A stretch of DNA of 64,000 nucleotides from Actibacterium atlanticum (GCF_000671395.1 NZ_AQQY01000001.1:1-64000); one strand, 5' to 3'. Counted from the stretch's first letter, positions 36,722 through 47,233 are shown. The notes: generated by a model from the letters alone, not told the origin. Program-made: numbers and translations.

Positions 36722-37938
36722 TCGGTTTCCCATTCGTCCAACAGGCGTTGCAACAACATGCGCGCTTCAGAGTTCAGCTCCTCTGACCCGCCCAATGCCT
36801 TTCGCTGCATGATCTTTTCAACCAGAGCCACATCCCGCTGTTTGCAGGCCTTGATCAGGGCACGCGGCAGACGACCCGCGGCTGCACTGGCCGATACCCA
36901 AGCGGTGATCAGCGAAGGCGCCGGGGCGTCATCATTGCGGCACCAACGATGTTCGAACTCCGTCATGATATAGGACAGAACCTGGGGTTCTATGTGCCGG
37001 CGGTCCTCGCGGTAGGGCAGGTGGAAGACATCTGTCACGATCTCATAGCTGGGCCAGTAGAACAGCGCGCCTTCGTCTTTATGAGCGCGCACAACCTCGT
37101 CAATGGCGACGCGCAGCACCGCCTTGGACACCGAGTTGGACGTCAGGCAGGAATTGTCGCGGAAGGTGGCAATCAGCGGGATCGGCGACAGGGTCATGAT
37201 GATCTTGGCGTCGGGGCGATGCTTTCGGATCAGCTGATAGATCGCCTCGATATTGTCGCGGTTTTCTTCCGTGGTCGACACGCGGAACTTATGGCGCGAC
37301 GGGTCATAGACCTCTTTGGGGATCGTACGCCAGAAAACACTGCCGGTGACTTCGTCATACCAAACTTCGGACAGGCCGAAGGTCAGAACGAAGACGTCGG
37401 TTTCATCGAAGATTTTCTTGGTTTGAAGCCGGATGGATTCATCATAGCCATAGCTTGTCGCGTCATAGCCGTGCCACAGATCCTGCTGGAAATCAGCGTT
37501 TTCCCAGGCCCATTCGAACTGTTGGCGGATCACAAAAGAGTTCACCATGCCTTCGCCCATAGACACCACATAGGCCTCTTTGGCGCTGTTGTCCTTGGTC
37601 AACACCCGGTAATTGCGCTTGCTGAGCCAATTCGAGATATTCGCCGCAAAGCAACTGCCAAACGCGGTTACCTGCGTGTCGCGCCCGATCGCGGGGGCAT
37701 CAGGAAGCCAGCCTTTCAATACCTGATCGCGTACCGCAGTTTCAGGCATCATCTTTAGTTTGTCGGGCACATAATTGGTATGATCGCCGCGAAACCATGG
37801 ACTCACATGGCTGGACTTGGATTTGTTGTCATCTTCCAGAATTTTCTGGGCGGTTTTTACTTGGGGCGCCGAAGAGCCGGTGGGTATTTCGGGAATATCC
37901 ACATTGACCTCCTCCGCGCGCGGAATGAAAGTATCCAT
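36709..37938 (-). CDS. GSCFA family protein
   Basis: A 409-residue protein. The family-defining FGSCFAANI lies near residue 92, followed by TFGLSEVWYD and TLSPIPLIATF, as in SGNH-like GSCFA domain proteins. It could be a hydrolase or acyl esterase, but the substrate is not known. The first 60 residues are polar and no signal peptide is seen. It lies alone on the minus strand. Confidence 0.82.
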   Translation of the reverse strand: MDTFIPRAEEVNVDIPEIPTGSSAPQVKTAQKILEDDNKSKSSHVSPWFRGDHTNYVPDKLKMMPETAVRDQVLKGWLPDAPAIGRDTQVTAFGSCFAANISNWLSKRNYRVLTKDNSAKEAYVVSMGEGMVNSFVIRQQFEWAWENADFQQDLWHGYDATSYGYDESIRLQTKKIFDETDVFVLTFGLSEVWYDEVTGSVFWRTIPKEVYDPSRHKFRVSTTEENRDNIEAIYQLIRKHRPDAKIIMTLSPIPLIATFRDNSCLTSNSVSKAVLRVAIDEVVRAHKDEGALFYWPSYEIVTDVFHLPYREDRRHIEPQVLSYIMTEFEHRWCRNDDAPAPSLITAWVSASAAAGRLPRALIKACKQRDVALVEKIMQRKALGGSEELNSEARMLLQRLLDEWETEAAQ

Positions 37939-38051
37939 AGCTCTGCCTCAGGTTTCGAATGCTTTTTTGCATTCTTACATTGATTGCAGAGTGCCTGAAC
38001 GCAGAATCTGCGTCAAGCTTTTGGAAAATAAAGCAGTTTACTTGGCGTTAA

Positions 38052-38684
38052 TCAGCTAAAGCTGCGGCTTTCTTTGATCTGATCCCAAGCCCAGACGACC
38101 TCTTGCAGGCGGTCTTCGTCAGATCGGTTGCCACCGTTCATGTCCGGATGCAGATCTTTGACCAGTGATTTGTACTGTTTGCGGATCTCAGCCTTGGTCC
38201 AATGGTCCTTGGCTTCCAGAATATCCAGCGCCTTGCGTTCCGTCGGCGGCAGGCGGCGGGTCGTGCCGCCGGTTTCGGATCTGCCCGGATTACGTGTGGC
38301 GTTATCGCCCAGCACCTGGTGCGGGTCATCGACGCCCAGACGTGCCCAGGCGCGCTTTTCTTCTGACGAGCCAAAGGGTTTTGTCTCGCGTTCCCAGACG
38401 CGGTCCTTATCCATCTGGTCGTTCACTTCGTCTTCGGTCGAGCCGTTGAAGAAGTTCCATTTCAGATTGTACTCGCGCACGTGTTCTTTGCAGAACCACA
38501 GGAACTCATCCAGGTGATCGGGTGATTTGGGGGCGCGATATTTGCCGGCCTCTTCGCAACCCGGGTGTTCACAAACGCGGGTTGATGTTTCAAACGCCCC
38601 CGACATGCCGCGCTTGCCGCGAGACCGTTTTTTCTTGTCGGCAGACACCGACATATTGAAACCAAAGGGATCGCTTTTCGACAT
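38052..38684 (-). CDS. DnaJ-like protein with C-terminal J domain
   Basis: A 210-residue protein. The C-terminal 60 residues form a J domain (ILEAKDHWTKAEIRKQYK, then KDLHPDMNGG with the HPD motif near residue 185) that should stimulate a DnaK ATPase. The N-terminal part has a cysteine-containing block CEHPGCEEAGKYRAPKSP, conserved in alphaproteobacterial J-domain proteins. It is not the general DnaJ, since there is no Gly/Phe or zinc-finger region. It lies near cobS, a common arrangement in Rhodobacterales. Confidence 0.87.
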   Translation of the reverse strand: MSKSDPFGFNMSVSADKKKRSRGKRGMSGAFETSTRVCEHPGCEEAGKYRAPKSPDHLDEFLWFCKEHVREYNLKWNFFNGSTEDEVNDQMDKDRVWERETKPFGSSEEKRAWARLGVDDPHQVLGDNATRNPGRSETGGTTRRLPPTERKALDILEAKDHWTKAEIRKQYKSLVKDLHPDMNGGNRSDEDRLQEVVWAWDQIKESRSFS

Positions 38685-38795
38685 GATCAGACACCGTTTC
38701 GACTCGGACCACAGAGTTTATCGTTTTGGTCGCCGGAATGAAGGGGCAGTATTCAAAAAAACCGCTTACGTGGCAAAAATCTGCGAATGCCGTGC

Positions 38796-39266
38796 TCAGG
38801 AGGGCAGTTTCGCATTCTGCGCTGCTTCGCCATCCGCATTTGTTTCGGGCGCGGTCAACGTGGCTTCGGCCGCAGATTTGAAATCTTCCACCGAGTCGGG
38901 CGCCGTATGCTCAGGGTCTGGGTCGGCAGGTTTGGACTTTTTGCGCATGAAACCACCGCGCAGCGATGGGCCTGTATCTTCTTGCGTGTCGTCTGCGTCG
39001 GGTACCACTGGCGGGGCAAGACTTTCTTCTGTCACGGCGCGGCGAAAAACCAAAACATTCTGAAAGTTGGTCGTTTTCCCCGTTAGACCCGAACGCTCAT
39101 CGCAGGGCAGGGTCTCGGCGCGTTGATACTCCCAGCCATCGGCTGCAAGCTCGTTCATGACATCTGCCAGCGCATGGGCAAACCGATCTTGAGTGCCGCG
39201 CAGGCCTTTGACCTTGGCCGGGCGCGACGGAGCCGGGATGACTTTATACTCGTAAAAGTTGGGCAT
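38796..39266 (-). CDS. DUF4177 family protein
   Basis: A protein of about 156 residues starting MPNFYEYKVIPAPSRPAKVKG. The first 90 residues fit DUF4177 (YEYKVIP, LADVMNELAADGWEYQRAETLP, NVLVFRR). The remaining tail is acidic and low-complexity, with a short basic patch (MRKKSKP). Function is unknown. Start codons at 39284 and 39329 would add residues without family support. Confidence 0.72.
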   Translation of the reverse strand: MPNFYEYKVIPAPSRPAKVKGLRGTQDRFAHALADVMNELAADGWEYQRAETLPCDERSGLTGKTTNFQNVLVFRRAVTEESLAPPVVPDADDTQEDTGPSLRGGFMRKKSKPADPDPEHTAPDSVEDFKSAAEATLTAPETNADGEAAQNAKLPS

Positions 39267-39355
39267 CGGTTTTACCAAATCCATTTCAAAACCACAGCGC
39301 AGCCTAGCGCCGCACCGTGCGATTGCCAATCCCGTGCAGCCGCACTGACCTTGGG

Positions 39356-40870
39356 TCAGTCACCAAGTTTCTTGGCGACGATTTCGTTCACGGCTTTGGG
39401 GTTTGCCTTGCCGCCGGTGGCTTTCATCACCTGACCCACGAACCAGCCTGCAAGCTTGGGGTTCTGTTTGGCCTTTTCGACCTGAGCGGGGTTTTCTGCA
39501 ATCACCTTATCCACCGCAGCCTCGATGGCGCCGGTGTCGGTAACCTGTTTCATGCCGCGCGCTTCAACGATCTGCGCCGGGTCGCCGCCTTCGGTATAGA
39601 CGATTTCAAACAGGTCTTTGGCGATCTTGCCGCTGATGTCCCCTTTGGTGATCAGCGCAATGATCCCACCCAGTTGCTCGGGGCTGACGGGGCTTTCGGT
39701 GATGTCGTGGTCTTCTTTTTTCAAGCGGCCAAACAGTTCGTTGATCACCCAGTTGGCGGCCAGCTTGCCGTCACGGCCCTCGGCCACGGCCTCAAAATAG
39801 GCGGCGCTTTCGGCTTCGGCGGTCAGCACGCTGGCGTCATATTCCGACAGGCCGAAATCATTGACGAACCGCGCTTTTTTCTCGTCGGGCAGTTCGGGCA
39901 GGGTTTTGGCAATGTCATCGACCCAACCCTGTTCGATTTCCAGCGGCAGCAGGTCGGGGCAGGGGAAATAGCGGTAATCATGTGCTTCTTCCTTGGAGCG
40001 CATGGAACGCGTCTCGCCCTTATCGGGGTCATACAGGCGGGTTTCCTGCACGACCTCGCCACCGTCTTCCAAAAGCGCAATCTGGCGGCGGGCTTCATAG
40101 TCAATGGCCTGCTGGATGAACCGCATAGAGTTCATGTTCTTGATCTCGCAACGCGTGCCCAGATGATCGAAATCCTGGGTCTCCATGTATTTCTCATACT
40201 GGCCCGGACGACAGACCGACACGTTCACGTCGGCCCGCAGGTTGCCGTTTTGCATGTTGCCGTCACAGGTGCCCAGATAGCGGGTCAGCTGGCGGATTTT
40301 GGCGACATAGGCGGCGGCCTCTTCAGGGCCACGGATATCGGGGCGGCTGACGATTTCCATCAGCGCGACACCGGTTCGGTTCAGATCGACAAAGGACATA
40401 TGTGGGTCCATGTCGTGGATCGACTTACCGGCGTCTTGTTCCAGGTGGATGCGTTCAATGCGGACCTTGCGGGCAATGCCCGGTTCCATGTCGACGATCA
40501 CTTCACCTTCGCCCACGATGGGGTGATAAAGCTGCGAGATCTGATAGCCCTGCGGCAGGTCGGGGTAGAAATAGTTCTTGCGGTCAAAGGCCGAAAACAG
40601 GTTGATTTCGGCCTTGAGGCCCAGCCCGGTGCGCACGGCTTGTTCCACGCAGTACTCGTTGATTACGGGCAACATGCCGGGCATGGCGGCGTCCACGAAG
40701 GCCACGTTTGAATTGGGCTCGGCGCCAAACTGGGTCGATGCGCCCGAGAACAGTTTCGCGTTCGAGGCAACCTGAGCGTGGATCTCCATCCCGATCACCA
40801 GTTCCCAATCGTATTTGGCACCGGCGATGGTTTTCGGTTTGGGGCTTTCAAAGCTAAGGTGATCAAGCAT
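39356..40870 (-). CDS. gatB: Asp/Glu-tRNA amidotransferase subunit B (GatB)
   Basis: A 504-residue subunit of GatCAB, which converts Glu-tRNA(Gln) and Asp-tRNA(Asn) to the amidated forms. It shows [42 protein letters not shown], a DVNVSV stretch and a C-terminal YqeY-like tail ending in [17 protein letters not shown]. Length is typical. gatA and gatC are not in the window. Confidence 0.95.
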   Translation of the reverse strand: MLDHLSFESPKPKTIAGAKYDWELVIGMEIHAQVASNAKLFSGASTQFGAEPNSNVAFVDAAMPGMLPVINEYCVEQAVRTGLGLKAEINLFSAFDRKNYFYPDLPQGYQISQLYHPIVGEGEVIVDMEPGIARKVRIERIHLEQDAGKSIHDMDPHMSFVDLNRTGVALMEIVSRPDIRGPEEAAAYVAKIRQLTRYLGTCDGNMQNGNLRADVNVSVCRPGQYEKYMETQDFDHLGTRCEIKNMNSMRFIQQAIDYEARRQIALLEDGGEVVQETRLYDPDKGETRSMRSKEEAHDYRYFPCPDLLPLEIEQGWVDDIAKTLPELPDEKKARFVNDFGLSEYDASVLTAEAESAAYFEAVAEGRDGKLAANWVINELFGRLKKEDHDITESPVSPEQLGGIIALITKGDISGKIAKDLFEIVYTEGGDPAQIVEARGMKQVTDTGAIEAAVDKVIAENPAQVEKAKQNPKLAGWFVGQVMKATGGKANPKAVNEIVAKKLGD

Positions 40871-41039
40871 GGTCGCATCCTGTGAACGGGTCGTTTTGCG
40901 TTCTAGGGCAGGGCGCGGGCGGGGGCAAGGCCAAGGCGGCGAGGCTTTGCCGAAATCATCGCGACGGGCCGGGCTGCTAGACGGAATCGCGGCGATTTGG
41001 CAGGGTTCGTGTGATGGTTAACGATTGATTGAGAACCCC

Positions 41040-41636
41040 ATGCCGCGTTTTGCCCTTTCTGTTTTAGCGTTTGTTTTGCTTGCTGCCTGCGGGGGGGAGG
41101 CCGATGTCAGTCGCGATGCGCCACCCCCACCGGCGCAATTGCCCGAGCTGCGGTGGGATCATCGGCCCGAGGCTGATGACTGGACCCGCGCGGCATTGGC
41201 CGCACTGGACACGCATGGGCAGGTGTTGCCGCAGGTTGTGCCCAAAGACATCGACACCTACTGCGCGGCCTACCCAGCGGCATCGACAAAGGAACGTCAG
41301 GTGTTTTGGGCCGGGCTTTTGTCGGCGCTGGCCAAGCACGAAAGCACCTGGAATCCCTCTGCCGTTGGCGGTGGGGGCAAGTGGTTCGGTTTGGTCCAGA
41401 TCGCCCCCGCCACGGCACGCGGCTATGGCTGCGAGGCCAAGTCGGGTGAGGCGTTGAAAGACGGCGAGGCCAACCTCAGCTGCGCCATTCGCATTCTGGC
41501 CCACACGGTGCCGCGCGACGGCGTCGTGTCTGAAGGCATGCGCGGGGTCGCGGCCGACTGGGGGCCGTTCCATTCCAGCCGCAAGCGTGCGGATATGCAG
41601 GAATGGATGCGCGCGCAGCCCTATTGCCAATCGTGA
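41040..41636 (+). CDS. Lipoprotein with lytic-transglycosylase-like (SLT) domain
   Basis: A 198-residue protein with a lipoprotein signal (lipobox LLAAC, cysteine near residue 19). The SLT-like domain has ALAKHESTWNPSAVGGGGKWFGLVQ, where the glutamate of HES is the likely catalytic acid, and IAPATARGYGC. Such enzymes cleave the MurNAc-GlcNAc bond of peptidoglycan. ATG 41040 is chosen over the TTG at 41025. It is followed 22 bp later by a flavodoxin-fold gene. Confidence 0.8.
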   Translation: MPRFALSVLAFVLLAACGGEADVSRDAPPPPAQLPELRWDHRPEADDWTRAALAALDTHGQVLPQVVPKDIDTYCAAYPAASTKERQVFWAGLLSALAKHESTWNPSAVGGGGKWFGLVQIAPATARGYGCEAKSGEALKDGEANLSCAIRILAHTVPRDGVVSEGMRGVAADWGPFHSSRKRADMQEWMRAQPYCQS

Positions 41637-41658
41637 GCCGCGCCGCAATGGTGCGCGC

Positions 41659-42237
41659 ATGCATGTTTTAATCGTTATTTCCCACCCCCGCCCGAACTCC
41701 TTTACCCACGCCTTGACCCAACGCTTTGCCGAGGGCGCGCAAGCCGCGGGCCACACGGTTGAATTCGCTGATCTGCACGCCGAAGGCTTTGATCCGCGCT
41801 GGCAGGCCGAGGATGAACCGCAATTCGAGGATGGCCCCTCACCCGACGACGTGCTGGCCGAACAGGCCCGCATTGAACGCTGCGATGCGCTGTGTCTGGC
41901 GTTCCCTCTGTATTGGTACGGGATGCCCGCCTTGCTGAAAGGCTGGGTTGACCGGGTGTTCACATGGAACTGGGCCTATGATCAGGTCGAAAATCCTGAT
42001 GTGTCGTTGCTGCGCGACCGGATCGGGGTGATGCTGGTGCCTGCCGCAGCGAACACCGGCAAATGGACCCAAGACAGTCTGGGCACGGTGGCCCAACGCA
42101 TCTGGGACGAAGGCTCCATGCGTTACTTTGGCTTCAAGGATCAGCGTATCCATGTGCTGGGCGGCGCCGAAGGGTCACCTGCCCGGCGTGAAGGGCTGTT
42201 GGCGCAGGCCTATGACGCAGGTCAGGCGCTAGGCTAA
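41659..42237 (+). CDS. NAD(P)H quinone oxidoreductase, flavodoxin-like fold
   Basis: A 192-residue cytoplasmic flavoprotein of the Flavodoxin_2 family (NQO1/MdaB/KefF-like). Motifs are VLIVISHPRPNSFTHAL (FMN/FAD phosphate loop), FPLYWYGMPALLKGWVDRVF and a GKWTQDSLG stretch. It probably transfers two electrons from NAD(P)H to quinones. The KefF-like ancillary role is less likely because no kef gene is near. ATG 41659 was selected by family alignment. Confidence 0.85.
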   Translation: MHVLIVISHPRPNSFTHALTQRFAEGAQAAGHTVEFADLHAEGFDPRWQAEDEPQFEDGPSPDDVLAEQARIERCDALCLAFPLYWYGMPALLKGWVDRVFTWNWAYDQVENPDVSLLRDRIGVMLVPAAANTGKWTQDSLGTVAQRIWDEGSMRYFGFKDQRIHVLGGAEGSPARREGLLAQAYDAGQALG

Positions 42238-43112
42238 ATCCCATCTACCAAAGACCGCGCCCATTTGGGGCGGCGGGTGTTGGCGACAAGGCTGACGGTG
42301 GGGGCGTATTCGCCGCCTAAGGCCAGCGTCTCTTTGCGCAGTACTTCGATGCTTTCATCCGATTTGACCGGCAGAGTCTTGGGATCAATCGGCGTGCCCA
42401 CAGTGATGCGATAGGGCTGACTGCCTTTGTTCAGCGTTTCGTGGAACAGCGTGATGTCGCGTAGGGTTGGGTGGATCAGGTCAAACAGGTAAAACAGAAC
42501 CGAGTTGCGGGCGCGGATGTTGATCGGGATCACCGGAAGGTCAAACTTGCGCGCGATCATCGCCGCCGAGGCCATCCACGGCCGTTCATGCAGTTTCAGA
42601 CCGCGCCGTTTGGCCAAGCGGCCCGACGGAAAGATGATGCCCAGCCGACCCTGATCAATCGCGGAGCGGGTAAAGGCCATGGTCTCGCGGGTTTTACCGT
42701 GGCTGCGCTTGTCCTCGCGCCATTCCACAGGGGCGATCATCTGATCCATTTGCGGCAAAACGCGGTTGATGTCGCGGTTGGCATAAAAGAACAGATCGGG
42801 CCTGATCGCGCCCAGCTGGCTCCACAGCATAATCCCGTCGGCGATGCCTGTGGGGTGGTTGGCGACGATCAGCGCGGGGCCTGATCGCGGGATATTGCGC
42901 AGCCCCTCGGCCTCGACATCGCGGGCCAGAATGCGGGACATTTCCTCAAAGATTGCGGGCGCTGTATGGTGTTGGATTCGCTCGCCAATTGCGATGGTGC
43001 GTGGATAGCCCAACAGCGCGGTCAATGCCTTGCGCGAGACGTCACTGACGGGCGTGCCCTTGAATAACCAAGGCGCGCGTTCTTCGATCAAAGGGTCGAT
43101 TCTTTCCTGCAT
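42234..43112 (-). CDS. Lysophospholipid acyltransferase family protein
   Basis: A protein of about 292 residues with a PlsC-type acyltransferase core. It has the loosely kept motif VANHPTGIADG (NHxxxxD-like), FYANRDINRVLP, IIFPSGRLAKRRGL (FPEGxxS-like) and LPVIPINIRA. It probably acylates a glycerol-based or similar lipid at the membrane. The start near 43112 (MQERIDPLIEERAPWLF) is a best guess; upstream starts at 43151 and 43178 exist. It overlaps the flavodoxin gene by 4 bp convergently. Confidence 0.78.
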   Translation of the reverse strand: MQERIDPLIEERAPWLFKGTPVSDVSRKALTALLGYPRTIAIGERIQHHTAPAIFEEMSRILARDVEAEGLRNIPRSGPALIVANHPTGIADGIMLWSQLGAIRPDLFFYANRDINRVLPQMDQMIAPVEWREDKRSHGKTRETMAFTRSAIDQGRLGIIFPSGRLAKRRGLKLHERPWMASAAMIARKFDLPVIPINIRARNSVLFYLFDLIHPTLRDITLFHETLNKGSQPYRITVGTPIDPKTLPVKSDESIEVLRKETLALGGEYAPTVSLVANTRRPKWARSLVDGI

Positions 43113-43212
43113 GCGCTTTGTCACCACAATGCCATGACACCCATATGACATTGGAGCCAAAGCCAACCTTCGGGTCAAGAATGCCCCGAGGTTTTGCGCG
43201 GTTTCTTGCGCG

Positions 43213-45810
43213 TCAGTTGGCGTCCAACATCCGGGTGATCATCTCTCCCATATCGCGAGACAGCTTATCATGTGCGGCGATCTTTTGCATCTGTTCGCGC
43301 ATCATGTCCTGACGGTCGGCATCAAACCGGCGCCAAGTTTCAAAGGCGGTCGACATGCGCGCGGCGGTTTGCGGGTTCTTTGAATCCAGACGTATCAGCC
43401 AATCTGCGACAAACTGATAGCCTGCTCCGCTTTCGTGGTGAAAGCCCGCCGTGTTCATCGCCAGCCCGCCGATCAACGCCCGGAAGCGGTTGGGATTGGT
43501 CCAATCAAAGTCTGGGTGCTCGGCCAGAGAATGTGCCACCTGTGCGGCCTGATCGGGCTTGGCGAGCGACACTTGCATGCCAAACCACTTGTCCAGCACC
43601 AGACGGTCACCGTGCCATTGATCATAGAACGCCTGAACCTGATCGCCGCCTTTCGCGATAGCCAACAGGCTGGTCAGCGCGCCGGTTTGATCGGTCATGT
43701 TGTCGGCAGCTTGGTACAGGGCCTCGGCGCGTGCGCCGCCATCGCAGCGGCTGAGCAACCCAAGCGCCCCGTGGCGCAAGGCGCGTTTTCCCGCATCGCC
43801 CGCTTCGGGGCTATAAGGGCCGGGGCAGGCCATCGCGTCATAGATCGGTGCCAGTGCCGGTTCCAGATGTGCGGCCAGCGCGTCGCGCAGGGATTGGCCT
43901 GCGTCATAAATCACTTGCGGGTCCGGGGTTTGACCGCTGTCAAACAGCGCCTGCGCGATGTCGTCCTGCGATGGCAGGCCCAGCGCCAAAGCGCGGAAGG
44001 CCGGGTCCAGCGCGCTGTCAGCAGCGACTTGCGCCATGGCATCTAGATAGAGCGCATCGGGCTGGGTGCTCTGCGTTATCATGGTCAGCAGCACATGTTT
44101 GGCCAACGCGCGCCCGGCTTCCCATTTGTTGAACGGGTCGGTGTCATGGGACAGTAAAAACCCCAGTGTTTCAGGGGTGATATCGCGCTCTAGGATGACC
44201 GGCGCCGAGAAATGGCGCAGGACTGAGGGCGTGGGTTTTTCCGGTGCCGCGCCCGAGATGCGTTCGGCAGCGGCAGGCCCGTCCAGCACCCAGCCTTCGA
44301 CGCTGTTTCGGAAGCTAAAGCTTTGTTTCGCCTCGGTCATTTCCAGAACGGTTGTTGGCATGACTTCATTCCCGTTGGCGCCCAGAAGGCCCACGGCGAT
44401 GGGGATGACTTGGGGGTCTTTCACGTCCTGCCCCGGGGTCGGGGGCGTGTCTTGTGCAAACGACAGCGTATAGGTGCCATCCTCGAAGGCCTCAGACATG
44501 TGCAATCGCGGCGTGCCGGGCTGGCTGTACCAGCGTTTGAACTGGCTCAGATCGCGGCCAGTGGCGTCCTCGAACACCTTCAACCAGTCTTCAATGGTGG
44601 CCGCATCGCCGTCATGGCGGTCGAAATACAGATCCAGTGCCTGTGAATATCCGTCATCACCAACCAACCGCTTGAGCATCCCGATCAGCTCGGCACCTTT
44701 TTCGTACACGGTCGCGGTGTAGAAATTGTTAATCTCGACATAGCTTTCGGGGCGCACCGGGTGCGCCAGCGGGCCGTTATCCTCGCGGAACTGACGCCCG
44801 CGCAGCATTAACACATCCTGAATGCGGTGCACCGCATGGCTGCGCATATCGCCGGAAAACTGCTGATCGCGAAACACGGTCAGACCTTCCTTCAGGCACA
44901 GTTGGAACCAGTCGCGGCAGGTGATCCGGTTGCCCGTCCAGTTGTGGAAATACTCGTGCGCGATGATCGCTTCAATGCGGGCGAAATCGGCGTCAGTGGC
45001 GGTTTCGGGGCTGGCCAGAACGCATTTGGAGTTGAAGATATTCAGCCCCTTGTTTTCCATCGCGCCCATGTTGAAATCATCGACAGCGACAATGTTGAAC
45101 ACGTCCAGATCGTATTCGCGGCCATAGACATCTTCGTCCCATTTCATCGAACGTTTCAGCGCATCAAGGCCATAGTCGCAGCGGTCCTCATCCCCCGGAC
45201 GCACCCAGATGTTCAGTTCTACATCCTTGCCCGAAGCCGTTGTAAAGCTTGATGAAACCGCGCGAAGATCGCCTGCGACCAGCGCAAACAGATAGGCCGG
45301 TTTGGGCCAGGGATCGTGCCATTCGCCCTGCGCCACCGGGTTGCCGTTGGACAGCAAAACCGGGTCTTCACCAAAGATACGCACTTTAAAAGGCGCCATC
45401 ACATCAGGGCGGTCGGGGTAGAAGGTGATCTTGCGAAAGCCTTCGGCCTCGCACTGGGTGCAATACATGCCGCGCGACATGTAAAGCCCTTCCAGCGCGG
45501 TGTTGTCCTGCGGGTCGATTTCAACCTCGGCCTCCCACACGAAAGGCGCGTCGGGCACAGCACAGGTGAGGCCGGTTTTGGAGACCTCGGGGGTGATCCG
45601 TTCGCCGTTGATCTTGGCCCAGATCAGGCGCAATTCCTCGCCGTGCAAAAAGAAATCCTGCGCGGGGGCGTCGGGGTTGGGGCGCAAGCTGATCTTCGAC
45701 AGCACACGGGTGGCACGCGGGGCCAGATGGAACTCCAGCTCGACCTGATCAATCAGCCAGCCAAAGGCGGTGTAATCGGCCAGAAGGATCGGTTGCGGCG
45801 TGTCGGACAT
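43213..45810 (-). CDS. pepN: Aminopeptidase N (M1 family)
   Basis: An 865-residue zinc metallopeptidase of broad specificity for N-terminal residues. It carries the GAMENKGLN substrate motif (near residue 250) and the zinc site HEYFHNWTGNRI (HExxH near 285), with the third ligand in LKEGLTVFRDQQF. The N-terminal beta domain and long C-terminal helical domain match the gammaproteobacterial type, and length is normal. It is a single gene with no clear operon partner. Confidence 0.95.
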   Translation of the reverse strand: MSDTPQPILLADYTAFGWLIDQVELEFHLAPRATRVLSKISLRPNPDAPAQDFFLHGEELRLIWAKINGERITPEVSKTGLTCAVPDAPFVWEAEVEIDPQDNTALEGLYMSRGMYCTQCEAEGFRKITFYPDRPDVMAPFKVRIFGEDPVLLSNGNPVAQGEWHDPWPKPAYLFALVAGDLRAVSSSFTTASGKDVELNIWVRPGDEDRCDYGLDALKRSMKWDEDVYGREYDLDVFNIVAVDDFNMGAMENKGLNIFNSKCVLASPETATDADFARIEAIIAHEYFHNWTGNRITCRDWFQLCLKEGLTVFRDQQFSGDMRSHAVHRIQDVLMLRGRQFREDNGPLAHPVRPESYVEINNFYTATVYEKGAELIGMLKRLVGDDGYSQALDLYFDRHDGDAATIEDWLKVFEDATGRDLSQFKRWYSQPGTPRLHMSEAFEDGTYTLSFAQDTPPTPGQDVKDPQVIPIAVGLLGANGNEVMPTTVLEMTEAKQSFSFRNSVEGWVLDGPAAAERISGAAPEKPTPSVLRHFSAPVILERDITPETLGFLLSHDTDPFNKWEAGRALAKHVLLTMITQSTQPDALYLDAMAQVAADSALDPAFRALALGLPSQDDIAQALFDSGQTPDPQVIYDAGQSLRDALAAHLEPALAPIYDAMACPGPYSPEAGDAGKRALRHGALGLLSRCDGGARAEALYQAADNMTDQTGALTSLLAIAKGGDQVQAFYDQWHGDRLVLDKWFGMQVSLAKPDQAAQVAHSLAEHPDFDWTNPNRFRALIGGLAMNTAGFHHESGAGYQFVADWLIRLDSKNPQTAARMSTAFETWRRFDADRQDMMREQMQKIAAHDKLSRDMGEMITRMLDAN

Positions 45811-45999
45811 GGGGCGCTCCTGTATCAGTTGCCCTAAGACTTAGCCGCCGCTGCGCGGGCGTGCAAACGTCAATGAGGGCGGGGACTCCGATGATATATC
45901 GCCACTGACCGTGCTAGGGGGGCGCACAACCCGCTGAGTCCCAATTTACCCGCGATTGTGATATGGTCGGCGCACTGAGGGATTAGGAGGTGAAGTCAT

Positions 46000-46308
46000 A
46001 TGAGACATGTTTTACAAACCGTTCTGCTTGCTGGACCGATCGCATTGGCGGCTTGTTCACATCAAGGCGGTTTGGTGATCCGGGGGGAACCCATTTACAA
46101 TAAATACGGTGAACAAGTCGGATGCGAGAATGGCGTCTATGTTCCGGGCGCAGCGCCGCCAGACCAGTGTTTACCGCCCGAAGATTGCCCGGATCCGGTT
46201 GCTGGAACCGCCAATCCATGCCCGCCTGATCCGGGTCGACCGGATGATGGCAGAGACCCTGATCCCGGGCGAACTGCAACAGGCCAGCCGGGTGGACCGC
46301 GCCCCTAA
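46000..46308 (+). CDS. Small lipoprotein of unknown function
   Basis: A 102-residue protein with a lipobox (ALAAC, cysteine near residue 19) and a mature part rich in Pro, Asp and Gly. GGLVIRGEPIYNKYGEQVGCENGVYVPG is followed by four more cysteines or Pro-rich turns (QCLPPEDCPDP, NPCPPDPGRPDDG). GATTAGGAGGTGAAG gives a good ribosome site. No family is recognised. Confidence 0.65.
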   Translation: MRHVLQTVLLAGPIALAACSHQGGLVIRGEPIYNKYGEQVGCENGVYVPGAAPPDQCLPPEDCPDPVAGTANPCPPDPGRPDDGRDPDPGRTATGQPGGPRP

Positions 46309-46459
46309 CCAGATGCGTGCCTAAGTTTGGGGCGCATTGCTTTAGGGCCTGACAAAACACATACACATTCCATGCACAGTTGATGTGCATGGGGTCTACT
46401 CTTCACGCCGGGACCTGAATGGATATATTGGGGCGAACACAGCAAAGAAGGACTCGCAG

Positions 46460-47233
46460 GTGCGCCCCAAGGTCGGTATTATTGGTAACCCGCATTTGAT
46501 TGATGGCCATTATCCCACCCATGCGGGGGGAACGATGAACTCGGACGCGGTGGCCAATGTCAGCGGGGCCATGCCGTTGCTGATCCCGGCCGATCCGCGC
46601 TATGTGACCGTGCCCGAACTGCTGGAGGCGTTTGATGGGTTTCTGTTCACCGGCGGGCGCCCCAATGTTCATCCCGAAGAATATGGTGAAAGCGCGACCG
46701 AGGCGCATGGTGCGTTTGATCGCTCGCGCGATTCGATTACTTTGCCGCTGATCCGGGCGTTGGTGGAGCGTGGTCAGCCGCTATTGGGGATTTGCCGCGG
46801 TTTTCAGGAGGTCAACGTGGCCCTGGGCGGGACACTGTACCCTGAAATTCGTGATCTGCCCGGACGGATGAACCATCGCATGCCACCTGACGGGACGCTG
46901 GAAGAAAAATTCGCCCTGCGTCACAAGGTGACCTTTGCCGAGGGCGGGCCTTTTGCCCGGCTGTTTGGCGCCCCCGAGGTGATGACAAACACCTTGCACG
47001 GGCAGGGGATCAAACGCCCCGGGGCCCGGATTGTGGTGGACGGGCAGGCCGAGGATGGCACGCCCGAGGCGATTTACGTACAGGATGCGCCGGGCTTTAC
47101 GCTTTCGGTCCAATGGCACCCTGAATACAACGCCGCCTGCGATCCGGTTTCGCGCCCCTTGTTCGAAGCGTTTGGCGAAGCGTTGCGCGACTGGGCGGCG
47201 GGGCGGCGGCCCGTAGGGCTACGTTCGGCTTGA
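46460..47233 (+). CDS. Gamma-glutamyl-GABA hydrolase family (peptidase C26)
   Basis: A 257-residue class I glutamine-amidotransferase-like hydrolase. It shows FLFTGGRPNVHPEEYG, LLGICRGFQEVNVALGG (nucleophile Cys in ICRG) and VQWHPEY (His-Pro-Glu), so the Cys-His-Glu triad is complete. This matches PuuD, which hydrolyses gamma-glutamyl-GABA in putrescine breakdown. No other puu gene is nearby. The GTG start at 46460 (VRPKVGIIGNP) fits the family better than ATG 46385. Confidence 0.85.
   Translation: MRPKVGIIGNPHLIDGHYPTHAGGTMNSDAVANVSGAMPLLIPADPRYVTVPELLEAFDGFLFTGGRPNVHPEEYGESATEAHGAFDRSRDSITLPLIRALVERGQPLLGICRGFQEVNVALGGTLYPEIRDLPGRMNHRMPPDGTLEEKFALRHKVTFAEGGPFARLFGAPEVMTNTLHGQGIKRPGARIVVDGQAEDGTPEAIYVQDAPGFTLSVQWHPEYNAACDPVSRPLFEAFGEALRDWAAGRRPVGLRSA

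Noticed and set aside
39317-40711. A 464-codon plus-strand ORF opposite gatB
   Set aside because: It is antisense to an unambiguous housekeeping gene and has no recognisable domain.
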